In this document: in pieces, positions 1 through 6,483 of the stretch
Layout: each line of letters starts with the position of its first letter
How positions within the stretch are numbered: the first letter of the stretch is position 1
NCBI GenBank assembly: GCA_002401495.1
Contig: NVTG01000061.1
Coordinates: 1-7,471 of the forward strand
Source of the DNA: Candidatus Kaiserbacteria bacterium
Lineage (GTDB): Bacteria; Patescibacteria; Paceibacteria; UBA9973; UBA2100
DNA: 7,471 bases
Reading direction: 5' to 3'
Notes under the pieces: generated by a model
Databases searched by the model: none
What the model saw: the letters and a program-made list of their open reading frames with translations, nothing else
Told to the model about the DNA's origin: nothing
Translations under genes and position numbers: made by a program

Positions 1-369
1 AACGCAAACTCAAAGAAAAATAATGCAGGTAGAGAAGAACTACTAAAAGCATCAGTAAAAGGTGCAACACTAGAATCCCTATTTCCAATACTGGATAGTT
101 TTGATATGGCCTTTAATGGAAAAGCCTGGGAGGACGTTGACGAAGTTTGGAGAGTGGGAGTTGAACAAATTCATTCACAAATTCTTGAAGTCTTAGGTGG
201 TACGTATAAACCTTTTGGAGAAGTAGGGGATACTTTTGACCCACAAAGGCATGAAGCAATCGGAAACGAAAAGGGTGGAAAAGCAGATACCATCGCTCAA
301 GTTGTACGTAAAGGATACGAGACAAAAGAAGGAGTTGTGCGAGCAGCCCAAGTGATCGTATATAACTAA
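1..369 (+). CDS. grpE: GrpE, nucleotide exchange factor of DnaK (5' end missing)
   Basis: This is the C-terminal 122 residues of GrpE, open from base 1 in frame 1 to TAA at 367-369. GrpE is a cytosolic dimer that releases ADP from DnaK and so drives the chaperone cycle. The visible part begins in the helical region (REELLKASVKGATLESLFPILDSFDMA), matching the family's usual helix before the beta domain. It then covers the C-terminal beta domain with the signature FDPQRHEAIG (about visible residues 80-89) and the closing GYETKEGVVRAAQVIVYN, equivalent to the family's G-[YF]-x-[LV]-x-x-R-[VL]-[LIV]-R-x-A-x-V-x-V. The N-terminal coiled coil and the start lie outside the window. An internal ATG at 106 is not the start, because homologous sequence continues upstream. 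dnaK and dnaJ follow on the same strand, which supports the assignment. Identification is firm; only the start is unknown. Confidence 0.95.
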   Translation, partial: NANSKKNNAGREELLKASVKGATLESLFPILDSFDMAFNGKAWEDVDEVWRVGVEQIHSQILEVLGGTYKPFGEVGDTFDPQRHEAIGNEKGGKADTIAQVVRKGYETKEGVVRAAQVIVYN

Positions 370-381
370 AGAGTGTCAATA

Positions 382-410
382 TTGAAATTGCATGCCATCG
401 TAGCTACAAT
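382..410 (+). promoter_or_regulatory. sigma70-type promoter for the RHH gene, dnaK and dnaJ
   Basis: A -35 box TTGAAA (382-387, 5 of 6 to consensus) and a -10 box TACAAT (405-410, 5 of 6) are separated by exactly 17 bp. The predicted transcription start falls at about 417-419, at the ATG of the RHH gene, so the message would have little or no leader. The promoter lies in the only sizeable gap of the chaperone cluster (370-418), just after the grpE stop. It would let the RHH gene, dnaK and dnaJ be transcribed independently of, or in addition to, read-through from grpE. The boxes and spacing are seen directly; activity is inferred. Confidence 0.65.
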
Positions 411-424
411 GTAGCTACATGCAA
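388..424. promoter_or_regulatory. Candidate RHH operator: two GTAGCTAC palindromes with outer inverted repeat
   Basis: Two identical 8-bp palindromes GTAGCTAC occupy 400-407 and 411-418, centred 11 bp apart and separated by AAT. The second extends to a 12-bp palindrome ATGTAGCTACAT (409-420). A further pair of 7-bp inverted arms, TTGCATG (388-394) and CATGCAA (418-424), encloses them. The inner repeats overlap the -10 box TACAAT and abut the ATG at 419. Tandem short palindromes about one helical turn apart are a known operator style for ribbon-helix-helix dimers such as MetJ, and the adjacent gene encodes an RHH protein, so autorepression is the natural inference. The inner pair could also fold as an 8-bp RNA hairpin with a 3-nt loop, but if transcription starts at 417-419 it would not be in the message from this promoter, only in read-through from grpE. 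Confidence 0.55.
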
Positions 425-724
425 AAGCATTATATTATTATCGGTAACAATCGACACGGATATACACTACAGCCAGCAAGAAAAGTAACTACTCTAATTT
501 GTAGGAGTGCTAACATTGAAGCGCGCTTTCCAAACGATGAGATACCTAGAATTTTAGCTGAACTGCCAAATATTATTCTAGAGAGAGGTGTTCTATCCGT
601 TCAAGACCAAGTCTTACGCTTTCGAGTGTCAGAGGAGGAAAAGATTCAGATTGAGCATAACGCAGTAGAGAATGGTTACGAGAGTGTGTCAGCATATTTA
701 CGAGACTTAGCATTAAGAAAATAA
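419..724 (+). CDS. Small protein with C-terminal ribbon-helix-helix domain, putative transcriptional regulator
   Basis: This 101-residue protein lies between grpE and dnaK, with 2 bases between its TAA and the dnaK ATG. Residues 65-100 fit a ribbon-helix-helix fold: a strand (VLRFRVS, 65-71), helix A ([15 protein letters not shown], 72-86), and helix B starting at an S-x-S-A-Y-L-R-D-L turn (89-97). The same pattern occurs in CopG/MobC-type RHH proteins, which bind DNA as dimers through the paired strand. Residues 1-62 are an unrecognised, beta-rich looking segment containing [15 protein letters not shown], then a helix-like stretch. An in-frame TAG at 401-403 limits the start, and ATG 419 is the first available; no Shine-Dalgarno precedes it, in line with a leaderless message. 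The paired palindromes just upstream suggest that it represses its own promoter and influences dnaK and dnaJ. A mobilisation or antitoxin-like role is possible but has no support from the neighbours. The domain call is fairly sure; function is inferred. Confidence 0.75.
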   Translation: MQKHYIIIGNNRHGYTLQPARKVTTLICRSANIEARFPNDEIPRILAELPNIILERGVLSVQDQVLRFRVSEEEKIQIEHNAVENGYESVSAYLRDLALRK

Positions 725-726
725 TT

Positions 727-2607
727 ATGTCAAAAATTTTAGGAATCGACTTAGGTACTACAAACTCAGCAATGGCGATCATTGAAGGAGGAGAGCCTGT
801 AATCATCGAAAATGCAGAAGGAGCGCGTACTACTCCATCAATAGTTGGTATTTCAAAGAAAGGAGAACGTATGGTTGGAGTGCTTGCCAAACGACAAGCT
901 GTAACAAACCCACAAAACACTATTCTAGGTGTTAAGCGATTTGTTGGACATAAGTTTAGTGATGCCTCAGTTCAAAAGGATTTAAAGATTGTTCCATATA
1001 CTCTTAAGGAAGGCTCAGACAAGGGAGTGCTAATTACATTAAACGAAAAAGATTACCGTCCTGAGGAAGTGTCGGCAATGATTTTACAAAAACTAAAGAA
1101 AGACGCTGAAGATAAGATCGGTGAGGAAATTACCGAAGCTATCATTACGGTACCAGCGTATTTTGACGACGCCCAACGAAAGGCTACAAAAGACGCTGGA
1201 AAGATTGCGGGGCTAGATGTTAAGCGAATTATAAACGAACCAACTGCAGCGGCTCTCGCGTACGGTTTTAATAAAAAGAAGGACGAGCAAATCGTTGTAT
1301 TCGACTTTGGAGGAGGAACTTTTGACGTTTCTGTTCTTGAGGTAGGGGACGATGTAATTGAAGTTAAATCAACAGACGGTGACTCACACATGGGTGGACG
1401 TGATATTGATCAGGAAATAATTACCTGGATTGTTGATGAATATAAGAAAGAATCTGGAATAGATGTAAGCAAGGATCCATTGGCACTACAACGGCTAGAT
1501 GAGTCCGCTGAGAAGGCCAAAATTGAGCTCTCAACGGCCACAGAGACTGAGATCAACATTCCCTTCATAACATCCGACGACAGCGGCCCTAAGCACCTAA
1601 TACTTAAACTTACTCGCGCTAAACTTGAGGAACTTTCAGAACAGTATGTAAGTAAAGCACTAGAAATAACAAAGCGTGCGGTGGAAGCTAGTCCATTTGA
1701 AATTAGTGATATCGATGAAATTATCCTAGTAGGAGGACAAAGCAGAATGCCTAAAATAGTTGAAAGTGTTAAAGAGATGTTTGGAAAAGAACCTAACAAA
1801 TCTATTAACCCAGATGAGGTTGTGGCACTCGGCGCTGCAATTCAAGCTGGAATCATGCAGGGGGATGTTAAAGACGTTCTTCTTTTGGATGTAATTCCAC
1901 TTTCTCTTGGAATAGAAACTATGGGAGGAATTTCAACAAAGCTAATTGAACGGAATACAACAATTCCTACAAGTAAAACTCAGGTTTTCTCAACAGCGGC
2001 CGAAAATCAACCATCGGTAGAAATAGTAGTTTCTCAGGGTGAGCGAGAAATGACAGCTGATAACAAAACTCTAGGACGTTTTGTACTAGACGGTATTGCA
2101 CCAGCACCACGTGGCCTTCCGCAAATTGAAGTATCCTTCGACATTGATGCAAACGGAATACTACAAGTTAAAGCAACTGAGAAAGGAACTGGTAAAGAGC
2201 AATCAATTAAGATTGAAGGTAGTTCAGGACTTTCAGAAGACGAGGTAGCAAAAATGACAAAAGACGCAGAAGAGCACGCTGATGAGGATAAGAAGAAGAA
2301 AGAAATGATTGAAGCAAAGAATGCCTCTGAGCAAATAATCTACGCCGCTGAAAAGGCAGTAAAGGAGTACGGCGACAAAGTGGATGAAGCAACTGTTACA
2401 AAAATTAAAGAAGACATTGAGACTCTAAAAAATGCAGGAGATGACATTGAAGCAATAACTAAAGCATCTGATGCGCTAAATACCTCAATGGGTGCTATAG
2501 GTGAGCAAATGGCAAAAGAGTCCAAAGAAGAATCAAAAGAAGAGACTCCTAAAGATGAAGAAAAGACAACTGACGCAGAGTTTGACGAGAAAGAAGATAA
2601 GGAGTAA
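727..2607 (+). CDS. dnaK: Molecular chaperone DnaK (Hsp70)
   Basis: Full-length DnaK of 626 residues, close to the usual 600-640. This ATP-driven cytosolic chaperone binds exposed hydrophobic peptides and works with DnaJ and GrpE. The ATPase domain shows the phosphate-1 loop GIDLGTTNS (6-14), the phosphate-2 motif [11 protein letters not shown] (190-200) and the adenosine motif [10 protein letters not shown] (333-342). The interdomain linker DVLLLD is at 383-388, followed by VIP where most homologues have VTP. The substrate-binding beta domain ([31 protein letters not shown]) and a helical lid follow, ending in a charged tail with [11 protein letters not shown]. The segment after VKRFVGHKF retains the roughly 20-25-residue insert known from diderm DnaK and missing in Firmicutes. 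No Shine-Dalgarno precedes the ATG, which lies 2 bases after the RHH stop, so translation is probably coupled. dnaJ begins 11 bases downstream. Confidence 0.98.
   Translation: MSKILGIDLGTTNSAMAIIEGGEPVIIENAEGARTTPSIVGISKKGERMVGVLAKRQAVTNPQNTILGVKRFVGHKFSDASVQKDLKIVPYTLKEGSDKGVLITLNEKDYRPEEVSAMILQKLKKDAEDKIGEEITEAIITVPAYFDDAQRKATKDAGKIAGLDVKRIINEPTAAALAYGFNKKKDEQIVVFDFGGGTFDVSVLEVGDDVIEVKSTDGDSHMGGRDIDQEIITWIVDEYKKESGIDVSKDPLALQRLDESAEKAKIELSTATETEINIPFITSDDSGPKHLILKLTRAKLEELSEQYVSKALEITKRAVEASPFEISDIDEIILVGGQSRMPKIVESVKEMFGKEPNKSINPDEVVALGAAIQAGIMQGDVKDVLLLDVIPLSLGIETMGGISTKLIERNTTIPTSKTQVFSTAAENQPSVEIVVSQGEREMTADNKTLGRFVLDGIAPAPRGLPQIEVSFDIDANGILQVKATEKGTGKEQSIKIEGSSGLSEDEVAKMTKDAEEHADEDKKKKEMIEAKNASEQIIYAAEKAVKEYGDKVDEATVTKIKEDIETLKNAGDDIEAITKASDALNTSMGAIGEQMAKESKEESKEETPKDEEKTTDAEFDEKEDKE
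2599..2604 (+). promoter_or_regulatory. Ribosome binding site for dnaJ (AAGGAG)
   Basis: AAGGAG lies in the last codons of dnaK, 14 bases before the dnaJ ATG. It is the clearest Shine-Dalgarno-like site before any start in the window, though the spacing is longer than the usual 5-10 bases, so its use is uncertain. It may assist re-initiation by ribosomes finishing dnaK. Confidence 0.4.
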
Positions 2608-2618
2608 TCTAATCTTCA

Positions 2619-3647
2619 ATGAAGGACCACTATCAAACACTTGGCATAGAAAGAGGTGCTACCGATTCTGAAATAAAGAAAGCATTTCGAACGCTTGCCC
2701 AAAAGTATCACCCTGATAAAAAAGGTGGTAACGAATCTAAGTTCAAAGAGGCAAGTGAAGCATACGCCGTACTAGGAAACAAAAAGAGGCGTGCAGAATA
2801 TGACACTGGCGGCCAGTCATTTAATGGTGGTGGGTTTGATTTTTCTCAATTCCAACAAGGTGGAGTGGACATCGACCTAGGAGATATCTTTGGTGAGATG
2901 TTCGGAGGAAGGCAACAACGTGCACGTAGAGGGCGAGATATTTCTATGGATATAGAATTAGATTTTAAGGACGCTGCTTTTGGAGTGGATCGATCCGTTC
3001 TAATTACAAAAACTAGTTACTGTTCAGAGTGTGACGGAAGTGGTGCAAAAGATCCTAAAGAAACAAAAACTTGTTCAACATGTAATGGGCACGGCTCTGT
3101 TAAGGAAACTCGTAGATCAATGCTTGGTACATTTACAAGTAATCGTGAATGTAGTGATTGTAACGGTACTGGAAAAATACCTAAAGTTGTCTGTAAAAAG
3201 TGTAAGGGTCACGGAGTATTAAACCAACAAGATGAAATTAACCTCTCCATCCCTGCAGGAATCGATAATGGAGAGATGATACGTCTTCCTGAAAGAGGAG
3301 AGGCTATTAAAAACGGAAAAGCAGGAGACCTGTACGTAAAAGTGCACGTACGCCCCCACAAAGACTTCATTAGAAACGGAAGTGATCTGCGAATGAATTT
3401 GAAAATCAAAATGACTGACGCTCTTCTTGGTGCTACTTATTCTATACCAACGCTAGAGAAAGAGATCGACCTTAAAATACCTGCTGGAGTTACTCATGGA
3501 GAAATTTTAAGAATTGCAGGAAAGGGTATACCAAAAGAGCGCTCAGGCCGAGGAGACTTGCTTGTAACAATTCAAATAAATTTACCAAAAAAACTTTCAA
3601 AAAGTGCTAAAAAACTAGTTGAAGAATTGAAAAGCGAGGGAATATAG
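2619..3647 (+). CDS. dnaJ: Co-chaperone DnaJ (Hsp40, class A)
   Basis: This 342-residue DnaJ delivers unfolded clients to DnaK and stimulates its ATPase. Domains in order: J domain (about 1-66) with the essential HPD at 31-33 and the opening DHYQTLGIERGATDSEIKKAF; a short Gly/Phe region (about 67-105, GGGFDFSQFQQGG, then DIDLGDIFGEMFGG); a zinc domain of four CxxCxGxG repeats (CSECDGSG from C135, CSTCNGHG from C152, CSDCNGTG from C178, CKKCKGHG from C192); and the C-terminal peptide-binding and dimerisation domains. All eight zinc cysteines are present. The protein is somewhat shorter than the usual 370-380, mainly in the Gly/Phe region and the C-terminal tail. The ATG at 2619 is right because DHYQTLG aligns with the usual N-terminus. 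It closes the chaperone unit; the next promoter begins 2 bases after its TAG. Confidence 0.97.
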   Translation: MKDHYQTLGIERGATDSEIKKAFRTLAQKYHPDKKGGNESKFKEASEAYAVLGNKKRRAEYDTGGQSFNGGGFDFSQFQQGGVDIDLGDIFGEMFGGRQQRARRGRDISMDIELDFKDAAFGVDRSVLITKTSYCSECDGSGAKDPKETKTCSTCNGHGSVKETRRSMLGTFTSNRECSDCNGTGKIPKVVCKKCKGHGVLNQQDEINLSIPAGIDNGEMIRLPERGEAIKNGKAGDLYVKVHVRPHKDFIRNGSDLRMNLKIKMTDALLGATYSIPTLEKEIDLKIPAGVTHGEILRIAGKGIPKERSGRGDLLVTIQINLPKKLSKSAKKLVEELKSEGI

Positions 3648-3649
3648 TG

Positions 3650-3658
3650 TGTTAAAAT
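3650..3658 (+). promoter_or_regulatory. Extended -10 promoter, leaderless spacing, for the membrane protein-plsC unit
   Basis: TGTTAAAAT contains the extended -10 TG (3650-3651) and a TAAAAT hexamer (3653-3658, 5 of 6 to TATAAT). Six bases separate the hexamer from the ATG at 3665, so the A of the start codon is the expected transcription start. No convincing -35 lies at 16-18 bp (a TTGAAA at 3627 is 20 bp away), as is common for extended -10 promoters. The promoter sits between the dnaJ stop and the next gene. The arrangement repeats that at 6469-6477. Confidence 0.55.
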
Positions 3659-3664
3659 TAAGGG

Positions 3665-4114
3665 ATGTTGGACGCTCTTTTATCTTCACAAATGGCTCCT
3701 GATTTAGCTATTGCTTTGTTAATGGTATCTGTTTTTGTTATCTATGGCGTAGTCTATGGAACGGGGAAGTTAAAGTCTCTTTTAATTGCCTTACCTATTT
3801 CAGGCTTTGTGTTTAGTGCCTTCCCTTATACAGAATCCATATCTTCCGACTGGGCACCGTTGGGAGTTTTCCTAATTATATTGTTTATTGCAATGTGGGT
3901 ACTTGGTAAAACACTTGGTTCTGCTTCAGGTAACGGGAGATTGATACACATCTTTGCAACTGCAATTTCTCTTACTGCGTTACTTATATTCTTTGCACAT
4001 CATGTTGTTCCAATAAATTATGCGTTCGGAAATTCCTTCGACATAATATTCGCTTCAACTACTAACTTTTTCTGGATTATTGCTATTGCAATAGTAGCTG
4101 TGTTCGTGCTCTAA
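3665..4114 (+). CDS. Integral membrane protein of unknown function, about five membrane segments
   Basis: I do not recognise this 149-residue protein. It is strongly hydrophobic with about five predicted membrane segments at roughly 14-31, 39-54, 64-81, 94-111 and 133-149; the last runs to the C-terminus (FWIIAIAIVAVFVL). Short polar loops include YGTGKLKS (31-38) and GKTLGSASGNGR (81-92). FPYTES (53-58) follows segment 2, and a HH pair (112-113) ends segment 4. I see no signal peptidase site and no catalytic motif. A TAA at 3659-3661 in the same frame limits the start, leaving ATG 3665; GGG touches the ATG too closely to be a Shine-Dalgarno, and the extended -10 promoter predicts a leaderless message. 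The acyltransferase frame begins directly after its stop, so a membrane-lipid or envelope role is possible but only inferred from position. A distant CvpA-like protein is one alternative, unproven. Confidence 0.75.
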   Translation: MLDALLSSQMAPDLAIALLMVSVFVIYGVVYGTGKLKSLLIALPISGFVFSAFPYTESISSDWAPLGVFLIILFIAMWVLGKTLGSASGNGRLIHIFATAISLTALLIFFAHHVVPINYAFGNSFDIIFASTTNFFWIIAIAIVAVFVL

Positions 4115-4126
4115 TTGATCAACAAA

Positions 4127-4819
4127 ATGAATGTAATTACTGCAAAATTTAAGATTTCCAACTGGACTCATTTTATCACTCCGACAATTCTGCAAGGTCT
4201 AGTATGGCCTTTCATACATCTAATTCTAGATGTATTTTTTCGTATGTCAGTGGAAGGAAAAGGGAACTTAAAACAAGCTGTAAATGAATCTAAAGAAAGT
4301 GGTAGAGGACTACTATTTGTTCTTAAGCACCGGAGTGAGGCTGATTTTATTTTCCCATTAGTTGGAATACCGCCATTTACTCATGCGTTCCCAATGTTCT
4401 ATGTATCACAAGATTCAACTGAGTACCTATTAAAGAAAGGTTTTGGCTGGAGACGATTCTTCTACGCTACTCCATATTTTTTGAAGGCATGGGGAGCATA
4501 CCCATATATAGCGGGACAACATGACTATTCTAAATCTCTTGTATATTTCGAAGAGCTTCTTAACCTTGGTAAAAGTGTTTGTATATTTCCTGAGGGGAAA
4601 ATTTCCAAATCAGGTGACGGTATTCAAGAAGTTCACGGTGGTGCAGGGTATTTGCTTGAGAAAACCAATGCCATCGTTGTTCCTGTTTCTGTTACTAAAG
4701 AAAAAGGTAAGATTAGAGTAGAGTACGGCCAATCTTTAAGCAACGATGTGCTAATTGATTCCCTTTTACCTGTCCCCGAGCGATATAAAGAAACAGCCTT
4801 AAAAATATTAAATACATGA
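4127..4819 (+). CDS. plsC: PlsC-type 1-acyl-glycerol-3-phosphate acyltransferase
   Basis: This 230-residue protein has the features of the PlsC/LPLAT family, which transfers an acyl chain to lysophosphatidate to make phosphatidate at the inner membrane. The catalytic HX4D motif is KHRSEAD (His68, Asp73). The acceptor-binding motif is FPEGKIS (154-160), followed by VPVSV near residue 185. A hydrophobic N-terminal stretch (about 15-35, ILQGLVWPFIHLILDVFF) likely anchors it. I chose ATG 4127 over the in-frame TTG at 4115, which touches the preceding stop and adds only MINK; neither has a clear Shine-Dalgarno. The TGA overlaps the next ATG (ATGA, 4816-4819), pointing to coupling with the unknown 550-residue protein. 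Substrate is not certain: CPR bacteria often lack full phospholipid synthesis, so it may remodel scavenged lipids or acylate another alcohol. The family call is firm; the exact reaction is inferred. Confidence 0.88.
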   Translation: MNVITAKFKISNWTHFITPTILQGLVWPFIHLILDVFFRMSVEGKGNLKQAVNESKESGRGLLFVLKHRSEADFIFPLVGIPPFTHAFPMFYVSQDSTEYLLKKGFGWRRFFYATPYFLKAWGAYPYIAGQHDYSKSLVYFEELLNLGKSVCIFPEGKISKSGDGIQEVHGGAGYLLEKTNAIVVPVSVTKEKGKIRVEYGQSLSNDVLIDSLLPVPERYKETALKILNT

Positions 4820-6468
4820 CACAAGGAAAAGTAATAAAAATACGCGCTGCAAACACTTGCATAGACTTTGAGGAAGTTACACCAATTACCTCAAGGGAGA
4901 TGGCCTCGGAATTGAAGGTTACTTTTTTCCCTTCAACCTCACCTGATCTAAGTGATCCTATTGTTAAATATTCGGAGAAATTAAGGACGACTCTTATTGA
5001 CCTGGGAGTTGAAGTAATACCGTACGAGGAAGTTTTGGAATTTGTTCCTGTAGGGAAACGCCTAAAAAGATTAGGAAGGATCTTCATAAGTAACGTACTT
5101 TTCGTACTTAAAAAACCCCTCGCTCAGGAGCATTCCATGCCTTGGATGGGTCTAGGTGTGATACTAAATTCCCTAAGGTCTATGAGAATGCAAAAGGACA
5201 TAGCTGTAATTGCACTTGGATCTCACTCACCCGGTAAACTTCCAGTTGATTCCACTTCTAGTTTTCGGAAGTCGAGCATAGTGACTGTAGTAGATCGACC
5301 AGAGAATATATCATCCTCCAGTTCGTTTTCCGAACATTTTGATACGGCAATGGATATGTTCGCATATCATATGACAAACGTAATTATAGCTGTATCTAAA
5401 GAAGGGGAGTGGACACTTTATAACTTCAATGCAGCTCACCCAACGTACTCTTCATCAGATGAAGACATGTCTGACGGTGTATTAAACGCACTTATACCAA
5501 AACTTTCTGCCCCAATGCAACCAGCACAACTTAAAGAGTTTATTTACGACACTACAGATTTTGATCCAGACGACCTAATGTACAAAGACTCTGTTAATGA
5601 CCTACTTGAAGGAAGTAAACTATTTGGAAAAACAAAGCTCTACCCTGAAGGTAAGATCATAAGTGACTTACCATTTAGAAGTTCATTCTATAGATGGATA
5701 GGGGCAGTACACCTAGATCAACGTAACGGGATGAGTTACGGGTTTCTAGCAAGACAACTACCTACTGAATTAGAAGAGGTAGTGTCACTTGAGGAATTTG
5801 AAAAAAGTTCTGGGCTTAAAATTTCAGAAGACGGAATAGTTGAATATAAGGAATCTCTGTATATACAGCTAACAATAAACAACGAAAAGTTAGTAGTGCG
5901 CGCTCCTTCTGTTTGGGTATTGTCTCAACGATCTGGATCAGATAAAACTAACATGAATAAGGATACTGACTTGGTGGTTATGGGACTACATAACGGGCGT
6001 ATGCAATTACGTATGGCCGCTGGGAAAAAAGTCGATAAAACATACAAACCTTCCTTCGACACAAAGGTAATACTCGCACACGCACTAGGAAACGCCTTGG
6101 TTGCTTCCATAAGTTCTTACTTAAAAATCAACGACTCTTTTGTGGAACAATTTAAGGAGACCGGAATGGCAATTGGGCATTGGCATGGATATATAAACCC
6201 TAAAAACCCACTCGATGGTTTGGTGGTGCACGGAACCCAGAACCCTCACGTCGCTTGTTCTTCTCCTCAGTCTGCAATTTATGCTTTAGTGGGTAAGATG
6301 GAGGCTTTCGATAAAACTGTTACGGAGGGAATAGAATTTAAAGGAGATATACATATAGAGCCTCATCATGGGACAAATATAAATTGTACGTCTTTATGCG
6401 AATTGGCGGGATGGTTTATTAAAGACCCTGAGCTTTCAGAACTTGGGAACAAGTACTTCACACACTAG
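4816..6468 (+). CDS. Uncharacterised 550-residue protein, His/Cys-rich C-terminus, coupled to plsC
   Basis: I do not recognise this protein. It is 550 residues, with no clear signal peptide or membrane segment, so probably cytosolic. The N-terminal third has alternating strand and helix character (LKVTFFPSTSPDL, TTLIDLGVEVIPYEEV, DIAVIALGSHSPG, SSIVTVVDRPENI), suggestive of an alpha/beta fold, followed by a serine run at 166-170. The last 100 residues hold clustered potential metal ligands or catalytic residues: His455 and His457 (GHWHGY), His472 and His478 with Cys481 (HGTQNPHVAC), His513, His517, His518 (HIEPHHG), Cys524 and Cys528 (CTSLC), and a terminal His550. The start ATG overlaps the plsC TGA by 4 bases, indicating translational coupling and a shared pathway, perhaps lipid-related. 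No Shine-Dalgarno is present. Codon use and AT content resemble the neighbours, with no sign of recent transfer. That the gene is real is nearly certain; function is unknown. Confidence 0.85.
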   Translation: MTQGKVIKIRAANTCIDFEEVTPITSREMASELKVTFFPSTSPDLSDPIVKYSEKLRTTLIDLGVEVIPYEEVLEFVPVGKRLKRLGRIFISNVLFVLKKPLAQEHSMPWMGLGVILNSLRSMRMQKDIAVIALGSHSPGKLPVDSTSSFRKSSIVTVVDRPENISSSSSFSEHFDTAMDMFAYHMTNVIIAVSKEGEWTLYNFNAAHPTYSSSDEDMSDGVLNALIPKLSAPMQPAQLKEFIYDTTDFDPDDLMYKDSVNDLLEGSKLFGKTKLYPEGKIISDLPFRSSFYRWIGAVHLDQRNGMSYGFLARQLPTELEEVVSLEEFEKSSGLKISEDGIVEYKESLYIQLTINNEKLVVRAPSVWVLSQRSGSDKTNMNKDTDLVVMGLHNGRMQLRMAAGKKVDKTYKPSFDTKVILAHALGNALVASISSYLKINDSFVEQFKETGMAIGHWHGYINPKNPLDGLVVHGTQNPHVACSSPQSAIYALVGKMEAFDKTVTEGIEFKGDIHIEPHHGTNINCTSLCELAGWFIKDPELSELGNKYFTH

Positions 6469-6477
6469 TGCTATAAT
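6469..6477 (+). promoter_or_regulatory. Extended -10 promoter (TGCTATAAT), leaderless spacing, for the histidine kinase
   Basis: TG (6469-6470), one base, then a perfect TATAAT (6472-6477) lie directly after the TAG of the preceding gene. The ATG at 6484 follows after six bases, so transcription is expected to start at the A of the start codon. No -35 match is visible at the usual distance. It is the strongest -10 in the window and places the kinase in its own transcription unit. Confidence 0.65.
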
Positions 6478-6483
6478 TGTTGC

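Noticed and set aside
400..418. Hairpin GTAGCTAC-AAT-GTAGCTAC as a rho-independent terminator after grpE
   Set aside because: No T-run follows the stem on either strand, and the stem overlaps a good -10 box and a start codon. An operator explains it better.
1053..1799. Long antisense open frames opposite dnaK
   Set aside because: They lie opposite firmly identified DnaK coding sequence, have serine-rich low-complexity translations and show no family motif. They are mirror artefacts.
4115..4126. TTG at 4115 as the plsC start
   Set aside because: It would add only four residues with no family similarity and has no Shine-Dalgarno. The ATG at 4127 is preferred, though TTG is not excluded.
4807..4819. 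Separate promoter for the 550-residue gene in the AT-rich end of plsC
   Set aside because: The -10-like matches are poor and wrongly spaced, and the ATGA overlap already accounts for expression by coupling.
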